Assembly: GCF_008704795.1 (NCBI RefSeq)
Contig: NZ_CP023690.1
Location: forward strand, 3,358,501-3,422,500
Direction of reading: 5' to 3'
DNA: 64,000 nucleotides
Source: Streptomyces spectabilis
GTDB lineage: Bacteria > Actinomycetota > Actinomycetes > Streptomycetales > Streptomycetaceae
Shown here: one piece after another, positions 1 through 7,931 of the stretch
How the letters are laid out: every line of letters starts with the position of its first letter
Numbering within the stretch: the first letter of the stretch is position 1
Notes under the pieces: model-generated
What the model saw: only the letters and a program-made list of their open reading frames with translations
Told to the model about the DNA's origin: nothing
Database searches by the model: none
Position numbers and translations under genes: made by a program

Positions 1-414
1 GTCCGCGCGTATCCGCCGCCTCCCGCCGAGGAGCCGGACACCGGCCCCCGCTACGGCGACGGCACCGTGAACGTGCACACGCGCGACGCCGGACGCATCA
101 CGCTGCGCGAGCCCCGGTGGTGCATCGGCGAGCACCGCGGCGGCGAGTACCGCGTCGACGTCCACCATATGGGCGCCACCCAGCACACGCGGTTCCACAC
201 CCCCATGGGCCCGGCCTATGTCGCCCTGAGTGCGGCGCAGAGCCCCCTCTCATCCCAGCCGCAGCCGGAGCTCCATGCGGAGGTTTCGGGCAGCTGGTCG
301 ATGACGTGCGACACGCACGTCGCGCGGGCCGCCGACGCCCTCGAAGAGATGGCCGCTCACCTGCGCGGTCAGCAAGCCCTACTCGCTCAGCTCGAGGACG
401 GAGGCCCTCGGTAA
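1..414 (+). CDS. Hypothetical protein, DUF6907-like, 5' truncated
   Basis: The frame is open from base 1, so the gene begins upstream; an internal GTG/ATG near 67 is probably not the start. The readable 137 residues contain a WC-x-EHRGGEYRVDVHH stretch and a C-terminal helical part with a CDTH motif, the layout I associate with the Streptomyces DUF6907 family, which has no assigned role. Its stop overlaps the next start (TAATG), indicating translational coupling in the transfer-type operon. The family assignment is from memory and tentative. Confidence 0.6.
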   Translation, partial: VRAYPPPPAEEPDTGPRYGDGTVNVHTRDAGRITLREPRWCIGEHRGGEYRVDVHHMGATQHTRFHTPMGPAYVALSAAQSPLSSQPQPELHAEVSGSWSMTCDTHVARAADALEEMAAHLRGQQALLAQLEDGGPR

Positions 415-659
415 TGCTCAAGAAGACACGAGCCCGGCGCGCCGCCGCTGTGCGCCACCGCCAGCTGCTCGACACCGCCGAGCGAGTCGTCCGCCGCCAC
501 ATCCTCGAGGGGCAGTCCGGCAGCGACGCCACTCCCGCCGAGATGGTCGCTCTCGCGTTTGGCCGCCTCGCTCTGCACATCGACGAGGACGAGGCCCGCG
601 ACTACCTCAACGCTGTCCTCGTCGAGCGCGGATACCCGCTCCCCGGGGGTGCCCAGTGA
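414..659 (+). CDS. Small hypothetical protein (81 aa)
   Basis: It starts with the ATG of a TAATG overlap and ends in a GTGA overlap with the next gene, so it is tightly coupled on both sides. The N-terminus is basic (KKTRARR) and the rest is predicted to be mostly helical with an acidic DEDEARDYL segment. I do not recognise a family. The coupling and position next to Spd-like and TraB-like genes suggest an accessory function of the transfer module. Confidence 0.6.
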   Translation: MLKKTRARRAAAVRHRQLLDTAERVVRRHILEGQSGSDATPAEMVALAFGRLALHIDEDEARDYLNAVLVERGYPLPGGAQ

Positions 660-1765
660 GCACCCGCGAACTCACCCGCCCCCAGAAGGGCATGCTGGCG
701 GCCGCCGCCGTCCCGATGCTCGCCGTCGGCGGCTTCGGCGCCTGGGGCACCTACACCAACGTCGTCACCGAGTTCCACCGTGCCGCGACCGCCATGGGCG
801 TCGTCGCCGCCGGCGAGGGCCTCACCCTCGTCCTGGCGCTCACCATGCTGGCCCTGACCCTCCTCGGGCAGGCCACGCCCCGCCCTGTCCACATCGGCCT
901 GTGGCTGGCCCCGGTCGCCGCCTCCGGTGTCGGCATCTCCATCGCCGACACCGTCACCGAGGCCGTCGTCTACGCCGCCACCCCGCTCGCCATGAGCGGC
1001 GCCGCCGAGGGCCTCGGCCTGATTGCCCGCCGCATCGTCATCTACACCACCGGCATCGACGCCGAAGCACGCCGCCGCATCGCCGACACCGTGCAGCGCT
1101 TGGCCTACGAGCAGGCCGTGGCCGAGCGGCACCCCGACGAGGACAAGCGCGAGGCCGCGCTGCGCAAGTCCTGGAAGCTCGCCCAGGACATCGGCCGCGA
1201 CGACCCCGAGCTGGCCGAGGGCCTCGTCGCAGTACAGCGCGAGCGCCTGAGGCAGGGAGCCGACGGGGCCTTGGCGGGCATGCTCACCGCGGCGCCCGCC
1301 CCGAAGCAGGTCGGCCCCGCCCGGCAGGAAACAGCCGAGGAAGTCCTGCGCCGGAAGCTCGCCACGATGGGCGCCGAGGATGCGGTGCGCCTCGTGCGTG
1401 ATGCGCACCCGGATGCGCCACTGGCCGAACTCGTGGAGATCTGCAACGACCACGGTGTGCACGTCACTCCCGTACAGGTCGCTGTCATCCTCGACCAGCG
1501 GCCCGAGCAGCACACCGTGTATCGACAGGATGCACCTGATGCGCCGCTGGTCAGCGGTCTGCCGCTCGTCACCGTCGAGGGCGCCGTCGTCGAAGCTGCA
1601 TCCTTCCTCGGCCCGGACGCCAAGGCCCGCCAGATCTCCGAGCATCTCGCTCGCCACCGGCGCCTCGTCGTCGCCGAACCGTACATCCGCACCGCACTCT
1701 CCCGCGAAGCCAAGCGCCAGCAGGGCCAGGCCCCGGCCAAGCCGATGGAGGGCGGATACGCATGA
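656..1765 (+). CDS. Multi-spanning membrane protein, Spd/DUF2637-like
   Basis: 369 residues starting at a GTG that overlaps the previous stop. Residues about 13-37, 45-72 and 76-125 form three or four hydrophobic segments; the rest is a long cytoplasmic helical tail with acidic and basic repeats. In Streptomyces conjugative elements a four-helix membrane protein of this kind (spread protein or DUF2637 type) usually sits just before the TraB translocase and is thought to help intramycelial plasmid spread. That role is inferred from topology and context, not from a diagnostic motif. Confidence 0.6.
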   Translation: MSTRELTRPQKGMLAAAAVPMLAVGGFGAWGTYTNVVTEFHRAATAMGVVAAGEGLTLVLALTMLALTLLGQATPRPVHIGLWLAPVAASGVGISIADTVTEAVVYAATPLAMSGAAEGLGLIARRIVIYTTGIDAEARRRIADTVQRLAYEQAVAERHPDEDKREAALRKSWKLAQDIGRDDPELAEGLVAVQRERLRQGADGALAGMLTAAPAPKQVGPARQETAEEVLRRKLATMGAEDAVRLVRDAHPDAPLAELVEICNDHGVHVTPVQVAVILDQRPEQHTVYRQDAPDAPLVSGLPLVTVEGAVVEAASFLGPDAKARQISEHLARHRRLVVAEPYIRTALSREAKRQQGQAPAKPMEGGYA

Positions 1766-1938
1766 TGCGCATCATCATCGGCATCACCCTCGGCGTGCTC
1801 TACATCCTGTGGCCGCCCCTCCCCGCCGCCACCGCCGCCATCCTCGGCTGGCTCATCTCCCAGCCACTCGTGATCGCCTTCGTGCTCGGCGCCGTCGCCC
1901 GCCCGCACCTCCACATGCCGAAGGGGTGGACAAAGTGA
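1762..1938 (+). CDS. Small membrane protein (58 aa)
   Basis: ATG at 1762 overlaps the stop of the preceding gene (ATGA). Two hydrophobic segments cover most of the protein (about residues 3-32 and 35-46), with WPPLPAA between them and a basic C-terminus (MPKGWTK). It ends in a GTGA overlap with the next gene. Size and position match the small Spd-type membrane proteins of actinomycete conjugative elements; no specific family recognised. Confidence 0.55.
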   Translation: MMRIIIGITLGVLYILWPPLPAATAAILGWLISQPLVIAFVLGAVARPHLHMPKGWTK

Positions 1939-2264
1939 ACGAGCCCCTCGCTAAAGCCGAGGCCGCCGTGACCGAGGCGGAGAGCAACACCGCCGCCGTG
2001 CAGCTGGCGCTCGCCGCCGTCGAACTCGCCAAGGCCGCCCAGCAGCCGCAGCACCAGGGATGCCAGCACACGCCACAGCAGCAGTTCGACGCCAAGAAGT
2101 GGCTCACCATCGGCGGCCTCGCCTGCGTGGGCGGCTGCGTCGTCTGCGCCCTCGCCCTGGCGTTCGCCATCGCGGCCATCGCCGTCGCTATCGGCGGCAC
2201 CTGCGCGACCGCCTGCCTGCTCATCCTCCGCTCCATCTGGCGCGGGCACCGGAAGGGGCGCTGA
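1935..2264 (+). CDS. SpdD-like spread protein (109 aa)
   Basis: GTG start overlaps the preceding stop. The N-terminal half is a hydrophilic helix rich in Ala and Glu, followed by a QPQHQ stretch; the C-terminal half has a Cys- and Gly-rich hydrophobic block (about residues 60-95) and a basic end, IRSIWRGHRKGR. This layout recalls the SpdD-type proteins of pSAM2-like elements, which act with TraB in mycelial spread. The assignment rests on layout and neighbourhood. Confidence 0.55.
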   Translation: MNEPLAKAEAAVTEAESNTAAVQLALAAVELAKAAQQPQHQGCQHTPQQQFDAKKWLTIGGLACVGGCVVCALALAFAIAAIAVAIGGTCATACLLILRSIWRGHRKGR

Positions 2265-2265
2265 C

Positions 2266-2484
2266 ATGGGCATCTTCCGCCGCAAAGAGAACGCGGCCGC
2301 CGACGAGGCGCGCACCGACCGACTGCTCAACGGCGTCGATCAGGCGTACACCGCCCGCACCGGCCACGTCGGCGGCGCGGCCAGCCCCGACCTCGACGAG
2401 TTCGAGGAGACCGTCCTCCACGCCGTCGCCCGCGACCCCGAAGCCCCGTACCCGCCGCCCGGCCACGGCTACCCCCGCCGCTGA
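2266..2484 (+). CDS. Small hypothetical protein (72 aa)
   Basis: ATG two bases after the previous stop, so co-translated. The product starts MGIFRRKENAAADEARTDRL and ends in a Pro-rich tail. A basic N-terminus followed by an acidic middle and no membrane segment suggests a soluble accessory protein. Family unknown. Confidence 0.55.
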   Translation: MGIFRRKENAAADEARTDRLLNGVDQAYTARTGHVGGAASPDLDEFEETVLHAVARDPEAPYPPPGHGYPRR

Positions 2485-2550
2485 CCGGCCCGCCGTGCGG
2501 TGGGGCCGGACAGCCCGGCCCGACGAATCGACCCGGAAGGGAACCCCGCT

Positions 2551-2718
2551 ATGCCTGACCCGCAGCACGCTGTCGACGCGGCCAAGGTCACCGCGCAAGC
2601 CATCAACGACTACGGCCCCGACTCCCCAGAGGCCCTCGGCGCGATGGAGTCCGCCCTCGACGCCGTTCGCCAGGCCCGCGCCGCTGGCTACACCGACGAG
2701 GAGATCCGCCGTGGCTGA
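2551..2718 (+). CDS. Small hypothetical protein (55 aa)
   Basis: ATG is preceded by a GGAAGGGAA ribosome-binding sequence at about 2536. The product is acidic and helical, with an EALGAMESALDAVRQARAAG stretch and a YTDEEI end. The stop overlaps the GTG of the next gene. Unknown function, in the block before the translocase. Confidence 0.5.
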   Translation: MPDPQHAVDAAKVTAQAINDYGPDSPEALGAMESALDAVRQARAAGYTDEEIRRG

Positions 2719-2875
2719 GATCAAGTACACCGCCTGGGAGCGGATGCAGATCGCCGCCATCGAGGCCCGCGGCCTCAAGGACTCCGCTGCCCTCGGCTGG
2801 GACGCCCACATCGAACGGCGCCGCGCGCTCAAGCGCATCGAGGGCAAGGCCCGCCGCCGCGCCAACCGCACGTAG
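2711..2875 (+). CDS. Small basic protein (54 aa)
   Basis: GTG start overlaps the previous stop by eight bases. The product is strongly basic at the C-terminus (RRRALKRIEGKARRRANRT), which suggests nucleic-acid contact. It ends 87 bases before the translocase gene. Family not recognised. Confidence 0.5.
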   Translation: MAEIKYTAWERMQIAAIEARGLKDSAALGWDAHIERRRALKRIEGKARRRANRT

Positions 2876-2962
2876 CTCTGCCCCGGGGGCGGCGCACCAC
2901 GACCAAGAAGTAGAGCCGCCCCCGGGCCCCGGACCGCCCAACAGAACGACCGGAAGGCCAGC

Positions 2963-5089
2963 ATGACCGATCTTCACGCACCGGCCAACACCGAGACGCC
3001 GGACGCACCCACACCCGCCCTGACATCCGAGCCCGGCAGCTCTCCGGCCCCCGCGCCCGCCGAGGCAGGACCCCGGCGCCGTGTCCGTATCGACCACCTG
3101 CGTCGCGTGATCGTCGAGGCCCGCCAGCACACCGCCTACCGCTTCACCGTCCGCCACAGCGCCTACCTCACCGGCGGCGCCCGCGTCCTTTCCCGCCGCG
3201 CCTGGGACTCCCGCACCACCGCCCGCCACGAGCGCATGATGCGCATCGCCGAAGCAGGCGGCAACGAAGAGCTCGTACAGAAGTGGGAACAGCGCGCCTA
3301 CGCGTTCAGGTTCGCCCGCCACCGGCGCCGCGTCGAACTCCTCCAGATGGCCATCAACGCGCCCAAGGCCATCGCCACCGCCTCAGCGGCCGGCGCGGGC
3401 ACCCTCCTGCTGCTCGGCTGCATGCTGGCCGCCGCCACCGACGACCTCAACGACGTCCTCACGCCGCTCAACACCGTCGTCTCCTTCGTGGGCTGGGTGG
3501 CGTTCATCGGCGGCATCGTCTGGGAGCCCATGCTCTACTCCCTGCCGCTCCTGGCCCTGGCCGGGGTGTGGGCCGTCGGCCGCAACCGGAAGACCGCGCC
3601 CTCATGGGCGCTGCCCGCGGACACCGGCGAGCTGGACGTGCTGCCCGACGAGAACGCCATCATGCGGGCCCTGGGCAAGCTGTCGATTCCCCAGCTCAAC
3701 GCGGCTATCAAGGAAGGGTGGACGCCGCGCTGGGTGCAGCCCACGACCCGCCTCGGCAACGGCTACCACACCCAGCTGCAGCTGCCGATGGGCGTCACCG
3801 TCGAGATGGTCAACGCCAAGAAGAACGTCCTCGCACACAACCTGATGCGCAAGCCCGTCGAGACCTGGCCCACCGAGCCGCCCAACATGCCCGGCGTCCT
3901 CGACCTGTGGGTCGCCGACCAAGGCTCCCTCAACGGCGTGGTGCCGCCGTGGCCACTGCTGACCGAAGGCGTCACCGACTACTTCAAGGGCGTCCCGGTC
4001 GCCGTGTCCCAGCGGGGCGAACCCATCATCGGCAAGCTCATGGCCGCCAACTGGATCGTCGGCGGCATCATGGGCTCCGGCAAGACGTCCATCGTGGTCG
4101 CGCTGCTCCTCGGTGCCATCCTCGACCCGCTGGTCATCGCCGAGGTCTACGTGATGGCCACCAACGTCGACTACGACCCGCTCAAGCCCCGCCTGCGTAC
4201 CCTCGTCAAGGGCGACGACCCCGAGCAGCTGCGCGCCGCTCTCGACGCCCTGCGGGCCCTGTCCAACGAGGTCACCGAGCGCGGCAAGCTTCTGGAGGAC
4301 CTCGGCGGCGAGTCGACCAAGCTCACCCGCGAACTGGCCCTGAAGGACCCGCGGATGCGGCCCAAGGTCGTCGTCTTCGACGAGTGCCACGAGCTGTTCA
4401 TGAGCAAGGACTACGGCAAAGAGGCCAGTGAACTGGCCATCCGCGTCATGAAGAAGGCCCGCAAGGTCGGCATCACTCTCATCTGGGTCACCGTCTCCCC
4501 GACTGCCGACAGCATCCCGCGTGACGTCACCCGCAACACCAGCCATCGCGTGGCGTTCGCGGTCGGCGACCAGGTCGCCAACGACGGCCTCCTCGGCTCC
4601 GGCAAGTACAAGGCCGGGATCCGCGCCACCGAGCTCGTCCCCGGCCAGGACGTAGGCACCGCCGTCACCTACGGCTTCACGTCAAAGCCGTTCGAGATCA
4701 TCCGGTCCCACTACGTCGCCCGCGATCCGGAGAAGGGCATCGATGAGGTGACGCCGGTCGTCGAGCGCGCCCTCAAGGCCTACGAGAACGACGACGGCGT
4801 GTGGGAGGTCCCCGGCACACAGCCCGTCGACCACCTCGCCGACGTCGCCGCCGTCCTCGGCGACGAACTCCGCATGCTCGTCCAGGAGGTCCTGCACCGG
4901 CTCGCCGAGCGCACCCCGGGCGCCTACCGAGACTGGGGGCCGACCGATCTCAAGAAGGCCCTGGAACCCTACGGCGCCGAGCAGTACAAGTCCGCCGGAC
5001 GCATGGTCATCTCCCGCGACCGCGTCCACGAAGCCATCCTCACCCGGCTCGCTGAGGACACCGGCGACGAGGGAGGCGACGAAATCTGA
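2963..5089 (+). CDS. TraB/FtsK-type DNA translocase (708 aa)
   Basis: A hexameric-type double-stranded-DNA pump; in Streptomyces a single TraB protein moves plasmid DNA between hyphae. Residues about 130-205 hold two or three membrane segments. Walker A is GIMGSGKTS at about 368-376 and Walker B is VVVFDECHE with D473 and E474. The last 70 residues resemble the winged-helix DNA-reading domain of FtsK/TraB proteins. ATG is preceded by CGGAAGG. Coupled Spd-like genes lie upstream and a repeat cluster lies just downstream, as in conjugative elements. A phage-specific FtsK-like protein is the alternative, since structural phage genes begin 2 kb later. Confidence 0.85.
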   Translation: MTDLHAPANTETPDAPTPALTSEPGSSPAPAPAEAGPRRRVRIDHLRRVIVEARQHTAYRFTVRHSAYLTGGARVLSRRAWDSRTTARHERMMRIAEAGGNEELVQKWEQRAYAFRFARHRRRVELLQMAINAPKAIATASAAGAGTLLLLGCMLAAATDDLNDVLTPLNTVVSFVGWVAFIGGIVWEPMLYSLPLLALAGVWAVGRNRKTAPSWALPADTGELDVLPDENAIMRALGKLSIPQLNAAIKEGWTPRWVQPTTRLGNGYHTQLQLPMGVTVEMVNAKKNVLAHNLMRKPVETWPTEPPNMPGVLDLWVADQGSLNGVVPPWPLLTEGVTDYFKGVPVAVSQRGEPIIGKLMAANWIVGGIMGSGKTSIVVALLLGAILDPLVIAEVYVMATNVDYDPLKPRLRTLVKGDDPEQLRAALDALRALSNEVTERGKLLEDLGGESTKLTRELALKDPRMRPKVVVFDECHELFMSKDYGKEASELAIRVMKKARKVGITLIWVTVSPTADSIPRDVTRNTSHRVAFAVGDQVANDGLLGSGKYKAGIRATELVPGQDVGTAVTYGFTSKPFEIIRSHYVARDPEKGIDEVTPVVERALKAYENDDGVWEVPGTQPVDHLADVAAVLGDELRMLVQEVLHRLAERTPGAYRDWGPTDLKKALEPYGAEQYKSAGRMVISRDRVHEAILTRLAEDTGDEGGDEI

Positions 5090-5106
5090 GGGAGTTCTCC
5101 CCACCC

Positions 5107-5233
5107 GCCTCCCTCACCCGCCTCCCTGTACATGACCTGCGCAAATGGCCAGTCAGGGAGGCGAGGGAGGCAAGGGAAGACCAGGCCCGGAGGCCGCGAG
5201 CATGAGGCCCGGGCTCCCCTCCGGCGCCTCCCT
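5107..5233. repeat. Five copies of 8-mer AGGGAGGC (clt-like)
   Basis: The octamer reads GCCTCCCT at 5107-5114, 5120-5127 and 5226-5233, and AGGGAGGC at 5155-5162 and 5164-5171. The first two and the middle two form an imperfect inverted repeat around 5128-5154. TraB proteins of Streptomyces plasmids bind clustered 8-base repeats in the cis-acting transfer locus near traB; the position here, 18 bases after the translocase stop, fits. That these are the binding sites is inference. Confidence 0.6.
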
Positions 5234-5291
5234 CCCTACGACACGGCAGGATGCACCCACCGCGAACACGCCGCCGCCCAGAGGGGGACCC

Positions 5292-5795
5292 ATGTGGCCG
5301 ACCTTGATCGCCGTGCTTGGCACGCTCGCTGGTGCCGCCTTGGCCAGCCTCACCGCGCACTGGACAGACCGCAGCGCCCGCGCAGCCGAACACCGCCAGC
5401 GGGTCCTCGACGCCACCGGGCAGCTCCTCGCCGCTGTGCTGGCGTACCGGGAGGTCTACTGGTTTCAGATCGCCAACCTGCGCAATGGCGTGCCTCGGAC
5501 CAGCGAAGACGTGGCAGCCCTGTTCCGCGCCCGCACAGTCACGACGAACGCCTTCGACCGCCTCGCGCTCACTGCTGCCGATTCAGCCCTGCTCGCCGTC
5601 GCCGCAGAGGCCGCATGGTCGGCCATCGAGCTGGCCGACATCGAACTCAGCGCGGTCACCGGTGGACAGTTCAGCACCACCGTCGAGGCCGCACTCGCCG
5701 CCGGACGGGAGCGGAGCCGGGACGCCCACACAGCCCTGCGCGAGGCAGGCGTCCGGTACATCCACGGCGCAGCACCCATCCACGGCGACGGCTAG
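5292..5795 (+). CDS. Membrane-anchored protein, KilB-like (167 aa)
   Basis: Starts at ATG 5292 after GAGGGGGACC. An N-terminal hydrophobic helix (about residues 3-22, LIAVLGTLAGAALASL) is followed by a long helical cytoplasmic part with Arg/Glu-rich segments. Small proteins of this layout are frequent in Streptomyces mobile elements and some are annotated KilB; their function is poorly known. It follows the transfer-type module and could be part of it, or an exclusion function. Confidence 0.6.
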   Translation: MWPTLIAVLGTLAGAALASLTAHWTDRSARAAEHRQRVLDATGQLLAAVLAYREVYWFQIANLRNGVPRTSEDVAALFRARTVTTNAFDRLALTAADSALLAVAAEAAWSAIELADIELSAVTGGQFSTTVEAALAAGRERSRDAHTALREAGVRYIHGAAPIHGDG

Positions 5796-5825
5796 CCCAC
5801 CACCCGACGACCCTGAGGAGCCATC

Positions 5826-6002
5826 GTGAGCAACGACCCCATCGACCACGCACACACCCACGCCGCCTCATGCCCGATGATCCTCTGGCCCGAAGGCGGC
5901 ACCTGCAACTGCGGGCAGATCGAACAGGAGGGCATCGCCGACGCCTCCGCCGACTACCGCCACGACCCGCTCGACACGACAGCCTTCGACACCATCGACT
6001 AG
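5826..6002 (+). CDS. Small Cys-containing protein (58 aa)
   Basis: GTG start after CTGAGGAGCCATC. The product has three Cys (one in AASCPM, then CNC) and three His near the N-terminus (HAHTHA), so it could bind a metal. It is acidic overall. Not recognised; the frame, ribosome-binding site and tight spacing support it as a gene. Confidence 0.5.
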   Translation: MSNDPIDHAHTHAASCPMILWPEGGTCNCGQIEQEGIADASADYRHDPLDTTAFDTID

Positions 6003-6066
6003 GCCCCTCCCAGTGAGCATCCGCATACAGCCACGAGACCACCGGCCGCCACGAGAGGATGACCCC

Positions 6067-6336
6067 ATGCCCGAGGAACGCACCGCCGTCCTGCTGGTCG
6101 ACAGCTACACCACGACGTGCAGCAAGTGCCGCAACGGCGCCTTCACCAAGGACATCCGCCACGACCGAATCGCGACCGGATGGGGGACCCCCGACCCGCG
6201 CGACAAGCCGTGCGGCGCCCGCTTCGTCGCCATCTCCACCAAACGCCAGGAATACACGCAAGACGACCTGCACCAGCTGCGCCCTGACCTCCCTGCCTAC
6301 GAGGCTGGCAAGGCGCCACGAGACCTCACCACCTGA
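6067..6336 (+). CDS. Small zinc-ribbon-like protein (89 aa)
   Basis: ATG at 6067 is preceded by GAGAGGATGAC; an upstream GTG at 6013 is less likely because it lacks a comparable site. The product has a CSKC pair near residues 19-22 and one further Cys (PCGARF), suggesting a partial or degenerate zinc ribbon. Function unknown. Confidence 0.5.
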   Translation: MPEERTAVLLVDSYTTTCSKCRNGAFTKDIRHDRIATGWGTPDPRDKPCGARFVAISTKRQEYTQDDLHQLRPDLPAYEAGKAPRDLTT

Positions 6337-6359
6337 TTAGGTCGCGGCATCATGGGGGC

Positions 6360-6560
6360 ATGGAGTCGCAGATGATCCGGCCCGGCCACCTCACCGCCCA
6401 CCAGACCGCGACCGTCCTCGGCATCACCCTCGACGGCGTCCGCCAGCTCGTCCGCCGCGGCCACCTCACCCGCTCCGGCGGCACCCCCCGCCAGCCCTGG
6501 TACGCACTCGCCGACGTCCAGGCCCTCGACACCAAGCGGCGCACACGCGACGCCGCTTGA
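6360..6560 (+). CDS. Helix-turn-helix protein, MerR/excisionase-like (66 aa)
   Basis: The segment LTAHQTATVLGITLDGVRQL followed by VRRGHLTRSGGTP and a WYAL strand is the winged-helix layout of AlpA/Xis/MerR-type domains, which here make up the whole protein. Such proteins act as excisionases or as transcription activators in Streptomyces elements. It sits at the border between the transfer-type block and the late phage genes, so it could regulate either. No integrase lies beside it in the window. Confidence 0.65.
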   Translation: MESQMIRPGHLTAHQTATVLGITLDGVRQLVRRGHLTRSGGTPRQPWYALADVQALDTKRRTRDAA

Positions 6561-6626
6561 CCGCAGGTCAGCGCCGTGTCACGATCCCGGTGTACAACTG
6601 TGTCCTCAAACGGACGCCGCAGACAC

Positions 6627-6669
6627 ACGACGAAGCCCCGGCCCGCATCCCCGGCCGGGGCTTCGTCGT
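6627..6669 (+). terminator. Strong hairpin terminator
   Basis: A perfect 17-bp stem (ACGACGAAGCCCCGGCC with its complement) encloses a 9-base loop. It lies between the helix-turn-helix gene and the next small gene and separates the early-type block from the late region. There is no long T run, as is usual for high-GC actinomycete terminators. Confidence 0.8.
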
Positions 6670-6685
6670 ACTTCGGGGGGACTCC

Positions 6686-6865
6686 ATGCCGCGCATCCAG
6701 ATCCTCGAACTGCCCGCCGAGCGCCACGGAGACGACGTGACGACGCCGTTCGTTCTCGTCGTCGACCAGTGGACATCGCCCCTGCACGGTCACCTGACGA
6801 AACTTGCCGAGAAGAGCGGAGCCCGCGCCGTCATGGTGTTCGAAGAGACCATGGACGTGGCCTAG
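6686..6865 (+). CDS. Small hypothetical protein (59 aa)
   Basis: ATG follows a GGGGGG ribosome-binding site at 6675-6680. The product begins MPRIQILELPAERHGDDV and ends FEETMDVA; the alternation of hydrophobic residues suggests a small alpha/beta fold. Not recognised. It lies directly after the terminator hairpin and before the HNH gene. Confidence 0.5.
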   Translation: MPRIQILELPAERHGDDVTTPFVLVVDQWTSPLHGHLTKLAEKSGARAVMVFEETMDVA

Positions 6866-6868
6866 CCC

Positions 6869-7240
6869 ATGCCCCGCAAAGCCCTCCAGGTCTGCCCCAC
6901 CCCCGGATGCCCCACCCTCACCACGACAGGCCGCTGCGAGACCTGCCAGGCGCGCGCCACACGCACGCGCGCGAGCGCCACATCCAAGGGCTACGACGCC
7001 AGATGGGCCCGCACCAGCTCGGCCTACCTGCGAGCACACCCCTACTGCGAGTGCGACGAGTGCGAGGCGCTGCCCCCGCTGCTCAGGTCACGAGCCACCG
7101 AGGTCAACCACCGAGACGGACTCGGACCAAGGGGACCAAGGGGCCATGACTGGACGAACCTCCAGGCCATGACCAAGGCCCACCACTCACGCGAGACAGC
7201 GAAGCACCAGCCCGGAGGCTGGAACGATCGCGATCAGTGA
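6869..7240 (+). CDS. HNH endonuclease (123 aa)
   Basis: A small HNH nuclease of the kind encoded beside terminase genes in many siphoviruses, where it is needed for cohesive-end cleavage during packaging. Visible motifs are two N-terminal Cys pairs (CPTPGCP, CETC), a central CECDEC, the first catalytic His in EVNHRDGL, Asn in WTNLQAM and the last His in AHHSRETAKHQPGGW. The same final KHQPGGW occurs in the prophage 2 HNH protein at 41655. It is encoded just before the small terminase gene. Confidence 0.85.
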   Translation: MPRKALQVCPTPGCPTLTTTGRCETCQARATRTRASATSKGYDARWARTSSAYLRAHPYCECDECEALPPLLRSRATEVNHRDGLGPRGPRGHDWTNLQAMTKAHHSRETAKHQPGGWNDRDQ

Positions 7241-7319
7241 CTCACAGGCATCAGTGCAGGTCAGAGGCCTGCCGAGATACCCATGTGGGGCAAAACCGCA
7301 GCTCAGAGGGGTGGGGGTG

Positions 7320-7410
7320 GACCCCTTCGGTCTAGGGGTCCCGGAACGCCGGGGAGGGCTCCGGGAAGTCCGCCAGGTTCAGAAGACCTTGATCGTCACG
7401 CAAGGTGACG
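7320..7410. promoter_or_regulatory. Dyad pair in leader of late operon
   Basis: The 211 bases between the HNH and small terminase genes hold two perfect short dyads: GACCCCT...AGGGGTC at 7320-7340 and CGTCAC...GTGACG at 7394-7410. This is the only gap of any size before the long late operon, so it is the likely place for its promoter and operator, but I see no clear -35/-10 pair. Confidence 0.35.
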
Positions 7411-7451
7411 GACGTCGGTGCTGCGCAACGCAGCGGCGAGGAGTGATCGCT

Positions 7452-7931
7452 ATGCCCCGTGGTGGTGCCCGTGTCGTGTCCGGTCCGCCGCCGGACCCCA
7501 ACGCGCTGCGCCGGAATCGCCCGTCGGACAAGGCGGGATGGACGACGCTCCCGGCCGAGGGCCGCGCCGGCGTCGCGCCGGTGTTCCCGCTGGAGATGAT
7601 GACGCCGCGCGAGGACGAGCTGTGGGTGGACCTCTGGTCCCGGCCGCAAGCCGTCGCGTGGGAGGCCCTGGAGCAGACCTACGAGGTCGCGCTGTTCGTG
7701 CGCACGCTCGCGCAGGCCGAGAAGCCCAACGCCCGCGTGGACGTGCAGCGCATCATCCGCAGCTACCTGGATTCGCTCGGCCTGTCCGTGCAGGGGATGC
7801 TGCGCAACCGGTGGAAGATCGGCCCCGCCACCGAGGCCGACGAGCCCGCGCTGGCGCCGGAGGCGGCGCCGCGGCGACGGGCGAGCGCGCGGGACCGGCT
7901 CAAGGTCGTGCCCCGTGACGAAGGCGCCTGA
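7452..7931 (+). CDS. Terminase small subunit (159 aa)
   Basis: Recognises phage DNA and hands it to the large terminase. The N-terminus (VVSGPPPDPNALRRNRPSD) and the length are typical of actinophage P27-like small terminases. ATG 7452 is chosen because it follows GGCGAGGAG; the frame is open further upstream but without phage-like sequence. The stop lies within the start of the large subunit gene (17-base overlap). Confidence 0.75.
   Translation: MPRGGARVVSGPPPDPNALRRNRPSDKAGWTTLPAEGRAGVAPVFPLEMMTPREDELWVDLWSRPQAVAWEALEQTYEVALFVRTLAQAEKPNARVDVQRIIRSYLDSLGLSVQGMLRNRWKIGPATEADEPALAPEAAPRRRASARDRLKVVPRDEGA

Noticed and set aside
7254..7451. Longer small terminase
   Set aside because: The upstream frame covers dyad-rich leader DNA and lacks terminase-like sequence; ATG 7452 has a suitable ribosome-binding site.
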